Of a DNA stretch of 8,928 nt, positions 1 through 8,500 are shown piece by piece. The notes beneath the pieces were generated by a model that saw nothing but the letters and a program-made list of their open reading frames with translations, did no database searches and was not told the origin of the DNA. The DNA is from an uncultured Bacilli bacterium (GTDB lineage Bacteria; Bacillota_I; Bacilli_A; RFN20; CAG-288), in the NCBI GenBank assembly GCA_934700375.1, contig CAKUXT010000077.1, forward strand, positions 1-8,928, given 5' to 3'. A program made the position numbers and the translations under genes. Numbering within the stretch: position 1 is the stretch's first letter; each line of letters begins with the position of its first letter.

Positions 1-181
1 GAATCTAGGAATGCTTTATTCTCCTTATCTTCTTTCTATGCAGTATGCCAGATGCTATCCTAACCACATCTCTTATCTTTCTGTCGTCTGCCATACGCTT
101 CGTCTTTCTTATTCAGCCTTCAAGAAATTATTGGAACAGATCAAGACTTTCCCTCGCGCCTGTTCTATCTACAAGAAATAG
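1..181 (+). CDS. C-terminal fragment of an unrecognised protein
   Basis: An open frame enters from the left edge (first full codon at base 2) and stops at the TAG at 179-181, giving 59 residues and ending in ACSIYKK. The fragment is rich in Tyr, Ser, Leu and Cys, and its last 25 residues are basic and probably helical (SAFKKLLEQIKTF). No catalytic motif is visible, and I do not recognise the family from this tail. It is believable as coding because it runs without a stop into the pullulanase RBS: its stop codon overlaps the AGGAG, and only 9 bases separate it from the next start. That spacing implies the same transcript as the pullulanase. It could also be a chance open frame, since the stretch is short. 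Confidence 0.55.
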   Translation, partial: NLGMLYSPYLLSMQYARCYPNHISYLSVVCHTLRLSYSAFKKLLEQIKTFPRACSIYKK

Positions 182-184
182 GAG
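180..184 (+). promoter_or_regulatory. Ribosome-binding site of the pullulanase gene
   Basis: AGGAG lies 6 bases before the ATG at 191 and overlaps the TAG stop of the upstream frame. This supports translational coupling and fixes the start. No promoter is recognisable in the short upstream stretch, which agrees with transcription from further left. Confidence 0.7.
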
Positions 185-190
185 ACCACT

Positions 191-2362
191 ATGGTGAAAT
201 ATGCTTTTTCCGCAACGGCCAAAAGTCAAAAGGTATTGGAAGTCTATGTGAACAAGGATTTCTGCTCTCAGAAGCTTGTTAAGTTTTTCCTGTATATTGA
301 CGGAAAGAAAGCTTACCAGCTCAACTCCGTCTCACAAAGCGAATCGAATTCATCCTTTATCTATACGTTCATGCTGAAGGATTCTCCTTTCATCGTCGGC
401 AAGAAATACGAGATTCTGACAGAGCAGAATTATTTCATCCCTGTCGATATCTCCTTCCTTGCGATGGATGAGGCGTTTGAAAAGAAGTTCCGTTTTGATG
501 GCGAATTAGGTGCTATCTACAGCAAAGGAAAGACAGTCTTCCGTGTCTTCTCTCCTTTTGCGACAAGAGTCATCCTTGTTCTTGAAAGAAAAGATGGAAA
601 AGAGGAAGAAACCTTTATTATGCATAGAGACAATGATACTGGTGTTTATGAAGCCGAAGTATCAGGTGATCTTGATGAAGCAAAATATATCTTTGAATGC
701 GAGATTTTCTCCCACATCTATAAAGTCGTCGATCCTTACGCCTATGCCCTCTCTTCCAATTCGAGAAAGGGATATGTCGTCAATCCTGATAGGGTGAAGG
801 AGATTAAGACCAATCGCTGTTCTCTTCCTGTGTTTGACGATGTGACAAAAGCAATCGTCTATGAATGCTCTGTCAGAGATATGACCTCCCTTACCGGAAG
901 AGCCGACAGCGGCACTTATGATGCTTTGACTTTGGATGGGCTCAGAAGCAAAGAAGGAATGCCTGTGGGCATGAGTTATCTTTCCTCTTTAGGATTGAGC
1001 CATGTTCAGCTTCTTCCTGTGCTTGATTTCCAGACTATCAATGACGATAACCCCAAAGGCAGCTACAACTGGGGCTATGATCCGATGTTCTTCTTCGCTC
1101 CGGAAGGTAGCTACAGCAAGAATCCCGATGATCCTTACAATCGTGTCCTGGCTTTGAGAAAGCTTGTCTCCACCTTCCATAAGAACGGCCTGAGAGTCAA
1201 TCTCGATGTCGTCTATAACCATGTCTATTCCGAAAGGTTCAATTCCCTTTCCGTTCTTGTTCCTAAATATTACTTCCGCCACAATCAGGATGGCAGTCTC
1301 AGCAACGGAACAGGATGCGGAAACGATTTCGAGTCCAGAAACTATATGGCGAGAAAACTCATCATCGACTCTCTTCTTCACGCTCTTGATTTCTATGATG
1401 TCGATGGTTTCCGTTTCGACCTGATGGGCATCCTTGATGTCGATACAATCAATCTCGGCTATGAGGCCTGCAAGAAAGTGAGAAGCGACATCATGTTCTA
1501 TGGAGAGGGCTGGGATATGTGGACTCCTCTTCCCGCTGACAAGAAAGCCAGCTCCTTCAATTCCGCCAAGATGCCGGGCGTCGCTTTCTTCAACGACCGC
1601 TTCCGCGACATCGTCAAAGGAAAGAGCAACACTTCTGAATTGTCTGTCAAAGGCTATCTTTTAGGAGATGGCTATTATATCGACGGATTCAAGCATGTTA
1701 TGATGGGCTCTTGCTATCCGCTCGCTTTTGCCCCGATGCTCTCCTCTTATCGCCAGTCTGTCAACTATGTCGAATGCCATGACAACAATACCCTCTATGA
1801 TAAAATCAAAGTTGCCTGCCCTGATGAGACAGATGCGGAAGTCTATAAGCGCATCAAGATGATTCTTGTCGCTGTCCTTTTTGCTTCCGGCATTCCTTTC
1901 TTCCATGAGGGACAGGAGATCGGCCATTCCAAAAACGGAAAGCCTAACACCTACAACACAGGCGATAAGGACAACGGATTCGATTATCAGCTTCTCAGCG
2001 AAAGAAAAGAACTTTATCATTTCTTCATTGAGGCAATCGCCCTGAAAAAGAAATTCATCGCTCTTATGAAAGACAACTACCTCGATCTTCCTTCCCATAT
2101 GTCTTTTGTCAATCTGGCAAACGGCGCTTTGAGGATCGATTATGAGGCCAGCGATTCCATCGTTTCCTTTGTCTACAATCCGACGAATGATTCGATCATG
2201 TGTGATTTCGAAGACTATGTCCGTTTAGTCTTCAATGATACCGGTTCTGTCGAGGACAGCGAATTCTTCATCCGTCTTGCTATCATCCCCACAAAGACCG
2301 TATCCGTGTTTTTAAAGAAGAAGGCAGGTGCTCTGTCTTCCTGGAAGGAGAATGAAAAATGA
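191..2362 (+). CDS. pulA: Type I pullulanase (intracellular GH13 debranching enzyme)
   Basis: This enzyme hydrolyses alpha-1,6 branch linkages in pullulan, limit dextrins or glycogen, releasing linear malto-oligosaccharides. The 723-residue protein has no signal peptide or membrane segment, so it should act in the cytoplasm, probably on imported dextrins or stored glycogen. Residues 1-100 form an uncharacterised leader domain. A CBM48-like beta module starts near GELGAIYSKGKTVFRVFSP (about 104-200). The (beta/alpha)8 GH13 domain follows. The type I pullulanase signature YNWGYDP is at 292-298. GH13 region I is DVVYNH (339-344). Region II is DGFRFD with nucleophile Asp410. Region III is YGEGW with acid/base Glu439. 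Region IV is VECHD with His530 and Asp531. A conserved loop, FHEGQE, lies at 571-576, and the final ~90 residues are the usual C-terminal beta domain. Length is normal for the family. Its TGA overlaps the start of the acyltransferase gene. Function is confident; the true substrate (glycogen or dietary glucan) is inferred. Confidence 0.96.
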   Translation: MVKYAFSATAKSQKVLEVYVNKDFCSQKLVKFFLYIDGKKAYQLNSVSQSESNSSFIYTFMLKDSPFIVGKKYEILTEQNYFIPVDISFLAMDEAFEKKFRFDGELGAIYSKGKTVFRVFSPFATRVILVLERKDGKEEETFIMHRDNDTGVYEAEVSGDLDEAKYIFECEIFSHIYKVVDPYAYALSSNSRKGYVVNPDRVKEIKTNRCSLPVFDDVTKAIVYECSVRDMTSLTGRADSGTYDALTLDGLRSKEGMPVGMSYLSSLGLSHVQLLPVLDFQTINDDNPKGSYNWGYDPMFFFAPEGSYSKNPDDPYNRVLALRKLVSTFHKNGLRVNLDVVYNHVYSERFNSLSVLVPKYYFRHNQDGSLSNGTGCGNDFESRNYMARKLIIDSLLHALDFYDVDGFRFDLMGILDVDTINLGYEACKKVRSDIMFYGEGWDMWTPLPADKKASSFNSAKMPGVAFFNDRFRDIVKGKSNTSELSVKGYLLGDGYYIDGFKHVMMGSCYPLAFAPMLSSYRQSVNYVECHDNNTLYDKIKVACPDETDAEVYKRIKMILVAVLFASGIPFFHEGQEIGHSKNGKPNTYNTGDKDNGFDYQLLSERKELYHFFIEAIALKKKFIALMKDNYLDLPSHMSFVNLANGALRIDYEASDSIVSFVYNPTNDSIMCDFEDYVRLVFNDTGSVEDSEFFIRLAIIPTKTVSVFLKKKAGALSSWKENEK
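2343..2350 (+). promoter_or_regulatory. Ribosome-binding site of the plsC-like gene
   Basis: GGAAGGAG lies inside the end of the pullulanase gene, 8 bases before the ATG at 2359. A nearer ATG at 2352 is in another frame and too close to the RBS. The site selects 2359, whose ATG overlaps the pullulanase TGA as ATGA. Confidence 0.7.
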
Positions 2363-3159
2363 TCAAATGGGCTCGTTTAGTCGCCTCTTCCGGTGTGACT
2401 GTTCTTCACGCTCACTGCACTTTGAAGAGATACAAGAAGCACAGCGACAAACATCCTTTGAATGAAAGAATCAAAAAGCTTCATCATTACTGCAAGAAGC
2501 TTTGCGATGGCGGCCTTCGCGTCCGCTTCATCATCAAAGGAGAGGAAAACATTCCTCAAGGCCAGACGCTCTTCATCGGAAACCATTGCTCTTTGATCGA
2601 TCCGGTTCTCTTCTATGCTTTGATCGATAAACCCTCTACCGTCGTCGCCAAGAAGGAAATCAAGAAGATGCCTTTCATCGGCGATATCGTCAAGAGCGTC
2701 GATGGCTTCTTCCTCGATAGAGGAAACCCAAGAAAAGAACTGAAGACCTTTATCGATATCAACAAGAAACTGGAAGCGGACAAAAATCTTTCCATTCTGA
2801 TCTATCCGGAAGGAACAAGAAGCAAGGCACCTGATTTCCCGCTTCTTCCTTTCCATCCTGGAACTTTCAAAGTAGCGACAAGAAGAGGATTGCCCATTGT
2901 TCCTATCTGCCTTTGCCACACTGACAGAATCCTTAATCAGCGCTTCCATTATCACGTCTATCCGATTCAGGTCAGCATTCTTAAACCAGTGACAAAAGAA
3001 GAGTATGAGAATATGACAGGAGAGGAGCTCTCTATTATGCTCCATCAGCGCATGGAAGAAGAAATCGCTTCGATGAGAGAAAACGACGCAAAGCTGATTC
3101 AACAGTGGAATCACTACTCTGACAAGAAGATGGAAAAGGTCTTTTCTTATCGCAAATAG
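2359..3159 (+). CDS. plsC: 1-acyl-sn-glycerol-3-phosphate acyltransferase (PlsC family)
   Basis: Members of this family transfer an acyl chain to the sn-2 position of lysophosphatidic acid, making phosphatidic acid for membrane phospholipids at the inner face of the membrane. All four family blocks are present in order. The catalytic NHxxxxD box is NHCSLID (His76, Asp81). The second block is GFFLDR (116-121). The glycerophosphate-binding block is YPEGTRS (149-155). The fourth is LPIVPIC (178-184). At 266 residues it is slightly longer than many PlsC proteins. The extra ~50 N-terminal residues are basic and partly hydrophobic, and could be an amphipathic membrane anchor. The gene shares ATGA with the pullulanase stop and ends just before a terminator, so it is the last gene of that operon. 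The family is sure. The exact acyl acceptor is inferred, since some paralogues act on other lysolipids. Confidence 0.93.
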   Translation: MIKWARLVASSGVTVLHAHCTLKRYKKHSDKHPLNERIKKLHHYCKKLCDGGLRVRFIIKGEENIPQGQTLFIGNHCSLIDPVLFYALIDKPSTVVAKKEIKKMPFIGDIVKSVDGFFLDRGNPRKELKTFIDINKKLEADKNLSILIYPEGTRSKAPDFPLLPFHPGTFKVATRRGLPIVPICLCHTDRILNQRFHYHVYPIQVSILKPVTKEEYENMTGEELSIMLHQRMEEEIASMRENDAKLIQQWNHYSDKKMEKVFSYRK

Positions 3160-3177
3160 ACGGATTTTCAGCATTAT

Positions 3178-3211
3178 GCCGTCCTTTGCTTAATAAGGGC
3201 GGTTTTCTTTT
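3178..3211 (+). terminator. Intrinsic terminator of the pulA-plsC operon
   Basis: GCCGTCCTT (3178-3186) pairs with AAGGGCGGT (3195-3203) in a 9-bp stem with two G-U pairs and an 8-base loop. It is followed at once by TTTTCTTTT. It lies 18 bases after the plsC stop, which is classic Rho-independent geometry. Confidence 0.88.
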
Positions 3212-3218
3212 GAACTTC

Positions 3219-3258
3219 TGTTTTCAAAGATATTTTAAGCTTTTCCTCTTTGAAAACA
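3219..3258 (+). repeat. Perfect 11-bp inverted repeat in the intergenic spacer
   Basis: TGTTTTCAAAG (3219-3229) is the exact reverse complement of CTTTGAAAACA (3248-3258), with an 18-base spacer between the arms. The stem is AT-rich and no T-run follows, so it does not look like a terminator by itself. Its right arm shares bases 3256-3258 with the left arm of the next hairpin, so the two cannot both form fully. Possible roles are an operator, an RNA-processing stem, or the remnant of a mobile-element end. Confidence 0.6.
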
Positions 3259-3292
3259 TGAACAAGTCTTTTTGATTTGTTCATGTATTTTT
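3256..3292 (+). terminator. Second probable intrinsic terminator, AT-rich
   Basis: ACATGAACAA (3256-3265) pairs perfectly with TTGTTCATGT (3277-3286). The stem extends inward by G-U, T-A and C-G pairs to 13 bp, around a five-T loop (3269-3273). An A and a TTTTT run (3288-3292) follow. The stem is GC-poor, so termination may be incomplete. The opposite strand has TTTTC after the stem, so weak bidirectional action is possible. It would back up the first terminator and shield the jet operon from read-through. Confidence 0.6.
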
Positions 3293-3329
3293 CTACGCTC
3301 AAAATATTTAATATTTTCTGCCTGTTTTG

Positions 3330-3359
3330 TTGTATTGAAAACCCTTTATAGTTTATAAT
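3330..3359 (+). promoter_or_regulatory. Candidate promoter of the jet operon
   Basis: A perfect -10 box TATAAT (3354-3359) lies 18 bases after a weak -35-like TTGTAT (3330-3335). Transcription would begin near 3366-3368, giving a leader of about 30 bases before the TTG start. The surroundings are almost pure A/T, so other pairings exist. The -10 box is the firmer part of this call. Confidence 0.5.
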
Positions 3360-3382
3360 TTTATATAGTTGTAATTTATATA

Positions 3383-3390
3383 AAAGGTGG
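3383..3390 (+). promoter_or_regulatory. Ribosome-binding site selecting the TTG start of jetA
   Basis: AAAGGTGG ends 7 bases before the TTG at 3398. No ATG in the same frame lies nearby. The TTG start also yields the conserved family N-terminus (LFDKVPEELFSPL), so the site decides a non-ATG start. Confidence 0.75.
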
Positions 3391-3397
3391 ATAGATT

Positions 3398-4903
3398 TTG
3401 AACAGATTATTTGACAAAGTTCCTGAAGAGCTATTCTCGCCTCTATCCAGGAAATACAAAGCCGTTTATGCTTTTTCCTTAGTTTCTCTCTACCACATGC
3501 TGCGTTTATATCACACGGATATCAAAAGGGCTGATTATGTCGCGTTTCTGAAATCGCAGGGTCAGGAGATGATGAATCTCTTTTCTGTGGAAACAGATAG
3601 GCTCGATGACAAATCCGATTCGGAGCAGGTGGAACTTCCTATCTCTACAGGCGACAAAGATGATGCCGCTGTTTTGAGTGACAAAGTCAATTATGTCGTC
3701 AGAAAACTTGCTAAGTGCGGATGGTATATCGTCTCCAAGGATCCCAAAGACAACATCGAATATATCTACATCCCCGCTTATTCGATTCAGTTCATCAAAC
3801 TGCTCAATGAGCTCACAAGCGATGCAGGCTCTTATCTGCCGCTTGTCCATCAGACTTACTCGGAATTGAAACTGGAAGATGAAAAAGAGGACGATTACAT
3901 GTATCGTTCTTTGATCAACGCCAAGAACAATGCCGATTCTTTGGAGATGTCTGTCACATTGTTAAGACAGCAGATCTTAGTCTTCGGAAACAGATTGACG
4001 CATGTCCTTGATCCGAATGTCGCCTTGAAGCAGCACTTTGATGAATATCGTGTCGATATCGCTGAAAAGTACTATCATCCGATGAAGACGTTCGACTCCT
4101 TGGGCCTTTATGCCCAGCCGACGATCGCCATTCTCAACAGATGGCTCCACTCCGAGAGAATTCTTACTCTCATCGCCAAAGAGGCAAAGACGGAAGCCGT
4201 CAACAGAAAAAAAGACATCGCCACTGTCACAGCCGAGGTCATCGGCCTGATCCAGTCTGTCATCGATACGCTTTCCCATCTCGCTTCCTCATTCAATGAG
4301 ATCGATAACGCCAACGCAAACTATACCGAAGCTGTCCAGAAAAAGATCAACTATCTTTCCGCTACGGATAAGACCGTCAAAGGAAAGGTCGACAGAATCA
4401 TTCTTGCCCTTTCTCAGGAAATCAGCAAGAATCCTGCCCTCAGCTATGATGAATTGCCGTTCTTGAAAGAGACGAGCTCTTCCGTCATGCTCTTCCGCCA
4501 GGGATGTCTTGATTCTCAGTCTATGACTATGCCTTTCAGAAGAGGCAAGATCGAAGAAGAGAGCGAACCGCTTGTTTTGGATGACGATCTCTTCCCGGAT
4601 GAGACAGCGCAGCTTCTCAATGACACGCTCAACAGCGAAGTCAGCCGTTTCTCCGATCACGCTGTCGAGGAGTTCCTTGAAAGCAACATGCAGGGAAGAA
4701 ACGAAATCCTGACAAATGAGATTGATATCGAAGATACCGATGGCTTGGTCCTGACTATCTTCGCCATTCTGAAATCCGTGTTAGGCGTTCTTCCTTACAA
4801 AGCCGAAAAAGTCGAAGAACGTGTCGATCATGCAGGCTATTACATGCCTTTATATCGTTTGACCAAGAAGGGAGGAAAGAAGAATGTTTCAAGAAGAATT
4901 TGA
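3398..4903 (+). CDS. jetA: Wadjet system kleisin-like subunit JetA (DUF5716 type)
   Basis: JetA is the kleisin-like (MukF-like) subunit that bridges the JetC ATPase heads and binds JetB in the Wadjet condensin. This complex recognises and restricts small circular DNA in the cytoplasm. The 501-residue protein begins LFDKVPEELFSPLSRKY (4-20), the typical opening of the DUF5716/PF18982 JetA family. A winged-helix-like N-terminal part runs to about 150. A helical core holds a conserved stretch near HFDEY (213-217) and YHPMKTFDSL (226-235). An acidic linker (EEESEPLVLDDDL, 386-398) precedes a C-terminal segment that is probably a second winged helix contacting a JetC head. Start is TTG with a good RBS. 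The gene overlaps jetB by 20 bases. This JetA family indicates Wadjet type II (MksF/EptA are related names elsewhere). Family assignment is from remembered motifs and gene order; domain limits are approximate. Confidence 0.88.
   Translation: MNRLFDKVPEELFSPLSRKYKAVYAFSLVSLYHMLRLYHTDIKRADYVAFLKSQGQEMMNLFSVETDRLDDKSDSEQVELPISTGDKDDAAVLSDKVNYVVRKLAKCGWYIVSKDPKDNIEYIYIPAYSIQFIKLLNELTSDAGSYLPLVHQTYSELKLEDEKEDDYMYRSLINAKNNADSLEMSVTLLRQQILVFGNRLTHVLDPNVALKQHFDEYRVDIAEKYYHPMKTFDSLGLYAQPTIAILNRWLHSERILTLIAKEAKTEAVNRKKDIATVTAEVIGLIQSVIDTLSHLASSFNEIDNANANYTEAVQKKINYLSATDKTVKGKVDRIILALSQEISKNPALSYDELPFLKETSSSVMLFRQGCLDSQSMTMPFRRGKIEEESEPLVLDDDLFPDETAQLLNDTLNSEVSRFSDHAVEEFLESNMQGRNEILTNEIDIEDTDGLVLTIFAILKSVLGVLPYKAEKVEERVDHAGYYMPLYRLTKKGGKKNVSRRI
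4871..4875 (+). promoter_or_regulatory. Ribosome-binding site of jetB inside jetA
   Basis: GGAGG lies 8 bases before the ATG at 4884, within the last codons of jetA. It fixes a jetB start that overlaps jetA by 20 bases and implies coupled translation. Confidence 0.75.
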
Positions 4904-5543
4904 AAAAATGTCAAGAAGCGATAGAGAACTTTTCGCCGAAACCGTGAACGACCTTCTCTATCAGTGCTATATCGTCAGAAAGAGCTATGACAGAAAGACC
5001 AAGATGTTCCGTACCGATCCTGGATATCTTTTCATCGAGCGCTATTATTCTGTGATTGAAGATTATCTCTCCTACATGGATATGCAGGTCAGCAAAAACG
5101 ATGATGATGGTGTTGTCTTTGTTACCTCAGGTGCTGAGAGAAACCATTATCGTTTCGATCCGACGACAACGCTTGTCGTCTATGCCTTGCGTTCCTATTA
5201 TGAAGGCGCCATCGAAAAGGCTCCGCAGGAGACAGAGGTCCTTATGACCAATGTCACGATGAACTCTCTTGTCACACAGATGGGCTTATCCAATCTCAGC
5301 AAGAGACTCTCGCCGACAACGATTGCCTCTGCCCTTCGTCTTCTCGATTCGTTCAACATCGTCACAAGAGCAAACAACAACTACGGCGATCCTTCCTATT
5401 CCTTCTTCATTCTCCCCACTATCCGCTATGTCATTTCCAGCGAAAAGCTCAACGCTCTCTATTCGATGCTTACTGCTCCGAAGGAAGAGACTTCTTCCTC
5501 TCCTTCCCTCTTCGATCTTAGCAAAGAAGGAGGAAATGAATAA
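4884..5543 (+). CDS. jetB: Wadjet system KITE-like subunit JetB (DUF4194)
   Basis: JetB is the small MukE/KITE-like partner that binds the JetA kleisin and helps grip DNA in the Wadjet complex. The 219-residue length suits DUF4194 proteins. The N-terminal part (about 8-75) is a helix-rich winged-helix-like region with GYLFIERYYSVIEDYLSYM. A short beta segment follows (VVFVTS). The helix DPTTTLVVYALRSYYEG (about 92-108) is a typical DUF4194 block. The rest looks like a second winged helix: LSPTTIASALRLLDSFNIV, then a wing with YGDPSYSFFILPTI. The last ~20 residues are Ser- and Glu-rich and probably disordered. No enzymatic motif is present, as expected for a structural subunit. It lies between jetA (20-base overlap) and jetC (TAATG, one-base overlap), the canonical jet gene order. 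The call rests on position plus sequence character. Confidence 0.86.
   Translation: MFQEEFEKMSRSDRELFAETVNDLLYQCYIVRKSYDRKTKMFRTDPGYLFIERYYSVIEDYLSYMDMQVSKNDDDGVVFVTSGAERNHYRFDPTTTLVVYALRSYYEGAIEKAPQETEVLMTNVTMNSLVTQMGLSNLSKRLSPTTIASALRLLDSFNIVTRANNNYGDPSYSFFILPTIRYVISSEKLNALYSMLTAPKEETSSSPSLFDLSKEGGNE
5527..5533 (+). promoter_or_regulatory. Ribosome-binding site of jetC inside jetB
   Basis: AAGGAGG ends 9 bases before the ATG at 5543. An ATG at 5535 is only one base from the RBS and opens a different short frame, so 5543 is the start. Stop and start overlap as TAATG. Confidence 0.75.
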
Positions 5544-8500
5544 TGAAAAGCATTACCAAACTCCGTTTGATCAACTGGCATTATTTCTGCAATATCACGA
5601 CCGATATCAAGAACATCACCTTCCTTACCGGTCCTAATGGTACTGGTAAATCCACTATCATCGATGCTTTGCAGATTGTCATTCTCGGTACTACAAGACC
5701 GGATAACTTCAACAAAGCAGCCAATGAAAAGGGAAGAAGCGGCCGTAACCTCATCTCCTATCTCCGCGGTCAGACCGGCGTCAAGGACGATAACTCCGTC
5801 ATCGTTCTCCGTGAAGGTACCTTCACTTCCTATATTGCCATTGAAATCTATGACGATGTGAAGAAGAGCTATTTCACAATCGGCGCCTGCTTTGATGTCG
5901 ATTCTTCCGATCGTATCGATAAGCATTATTTCTATCTCGACTCTCAGTTCCCTGAAAACAACTTCACCCTCTCCATGGAGAAGAACAAGAGCCGTCCGAT
6001 GAATTACAAGGAACTCTCTTCTTATGTGAGAGAGGAATACAAGCCCAATCACTTCCGTTTCTTTGATACGGATACTGAATATCAGGGATTCATCAAGGTT
6101 GCTTTCGGAAACCTTCCTGACAAGTATTTCATGCTGTTCAAGAAGGCTGTTTCCTTTGCTCCTATCTCCAACATCTCCTCCTTCATCACCGAATACATCT
6201 GTGATGCCGATCTCAATGTCGATATCACACCGATGCAGAAGAATATCGAACAGTACAAGATCCTTGAAAACGAGGCTAAGAATCTGAAGACCAAGGTCGA
6301 TGCCTTGACGCAGATTCACAATACATTCGAAGAGCTGACCACCTTCATCAAGAGAAGCGACATGCTCAACTATGTCACTGCCCGTGTCAGCTATGAAGAG
6401 AACAAGAAGAGATTGGATAACTTCAATGAAAGACTGAAGAAGGACAATGATCGCCTTATGATCATTTCCGATACCATCAAGAGATTCGATTCTCAGCTTG
6501 ACGATCTCAATGCTGACTTAAATTCCTACAATGCAAAAGTCCTTCAGAGCGACAACTATTCCTTGACCGAAAAGCTCATGATGAAGAAGGAGAACATCTT
6601 AAAACAGATCACTTCCATTCAGATGCAGGTCGCGGAAGTCTCCAGAACTTTGTCCCAGTATGCTTCTTCCTATAAGTCTGTCTGTTCTTCCTTTGTCAGC
6701 TACTACAAGGATTTCAATCCCGAAAGACTTGGAAGCAACATTCAGGAACAGTTTGCTGAACTCTTTGAGACAGCGACAAACATCGTTTATGAAGCGGAGA
6801 GCTTAGCTGCTTCTTTGAGCGATGGAACAGTCGATTTTGAAGCGGTCAACCTCTTCAGAACCGATATGGAGACGCTGAGAAATCAGGCTCTTGACGTCAA
6901 GAGTCTCATCAATCGTGAACTCTATAATGTCTCCGAACAGCTTCAGACGCTTCAGAGCGACTTAAGAGCCGTCAATCAGGGCCAGAAGCCTTTCGATAAA
7001 TTAGGACCTGCTTACAACGAGATCAGAAGAGGGCTTGAGACACAGCTCAAGGCCAGACATTCCGATGCCTATGTCCGCATCTACTGCGACCTAGTCGATG
7101 TCAATGATCCGGAGTGGACCTTGGCTTTGGAAGCTGTTCTCTTCTCTCAGAAGTTCAACTTCTTTGTCAACCCGCTCTACTATGAAGAAGCCAACAGAAT
7201 CCTGAAGGAACTCACTTCTTCTTACAATTATTATCGTGTCTCTTTGGTTGATACCGATAGACTTTTAAGAGCAGGAATCGTCGCCAACGATGATTCTGTC
7301 GCTCACCTCATCGATACAAAGGATGAGGCAGCAAGAGTCTATACCGATTACCTTTTGGGCCGCATCAAGAAATGCCGCACCTTCGACGAGGCAAGAAATT
7401 CGGGCTCCGGTCTTCTTTCCGACTGCACCGGATACCGCAACTTCGCAACCTGGTATCTGAACAAAGGCTCTGCAAGAGTCTTCTATCTCGGAACCGTGGT
7501 CTCCAATTCCACCAAGGCCTTATCGAGCGAAGATTATCAGAAGATCAACAAGACCTACGCCCTTTTAAGCGATGCGCTCAATCGTGTCAATGACCTTGTC
7601 ACACTCTCCATCATGTCTCAGTCTGAATGCTCTACCTATCAATCTGACATCAAGAGAATGGAAGACATCGCCGGACTTCAGAAGGATGTCCTCTCTGTCG
7701 AGAACGAGATGAAATCCGTCTCCAGAGGTGACATGTCTGCTATTCAGGCCAAGATCGAAGAGCTCACCGCTCAGATCAAGGACATCCAGCAGCAGAGAAC
7801 GGATATCCTGACTGAAAGAGGTCAGATCATCGCTGATACACAGCGTCTCAATTCAGAAGAGATTCCTTCTATTGAGGCCAATATCGCAGACTGCAGAAAG
7901 CAGCTCGATACCTTCGATAGCGACAGCGTCAATCACGAGTATGAGCCCTTCTTCAGCAAACTTCTTGATGAACAGCACCTCACGCTTGCACAGATCCGTC
8001 AGGAAGCCATGAGAGAATCCATCCAGACTTCCGGAAAGATCACAAGAGACAAGGCCGCTCTCATCAGAATGAGAGATACCTATTGCAGCCTCTACCGCCT
8101 CAATTATGATGTCCAGAACGAAAAGTCCAATGCGGAGTTCGACCGCGAGTTAGAGAACATCTCTCAGGTCATGCTTCCGGACTATGAAGCCAAGATCAAG
8201 AAGGCTCATGAAGACTCCATCCGTGAATTCAAGGATGACTTCATCTATAAGCTCAGAACTGCTATCGAAACAGTCCGCGCTCAGATCGATGAGCTCAATC
8301 ACGCACTTGAGGATTCTCACTTCGGACGTGACTCCTATCAGTTCATCGTCTCTCCTAACAAGACCTATCAGCAGTATTACGACATGATCATGGATCCTCT
8401 CCTTCTTCGTGTCGGCGATGCTGAGAACCTCTTCATGGAGAAGTACAAGAGCACAATGGACGATCTCTTCAACCTCATCTCCTCTTCCACCTCCGCCACC

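Noticed and set aside
989..2098. Minus-strand open frames opposite the pullulanase catalytic domain
   Set aside because: They lie opposite the conserved GH13 regions on the + strand, and no motif is seen in their translations.
2377..3174. A 265-codon open frame on the minus strand covering almost all of plsC, with a purine-rich GGACGG before its ATG
   Set aside because: The + strand frame carries all four acyltransferase motifs. The minus frame is a shadow caused by rarity of TTA, CTA and TCA codons in the real gene, and its apparent RBS is part of the terminator stem. Its translation shows no recognisable motif.
3335..3359. TTGAAA (3335-3340) as the -35 box for the TATAAT at 3354
   Set aside because: The spacer is only 13 bases, too short for a standard sigma-A promoter. 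The TTGTAT at 3330 with an 18-base spacer fits better.
5459..6319. A 286-codon minus-strand open frame across the jetB/jetC junction
   Set aside because: It spans two well-supported overlapping genes, including the Walker A segment of JetC, and its translation (Ile-, Glu- and Asp-rich with no motif) is typical of an antisense shadow.
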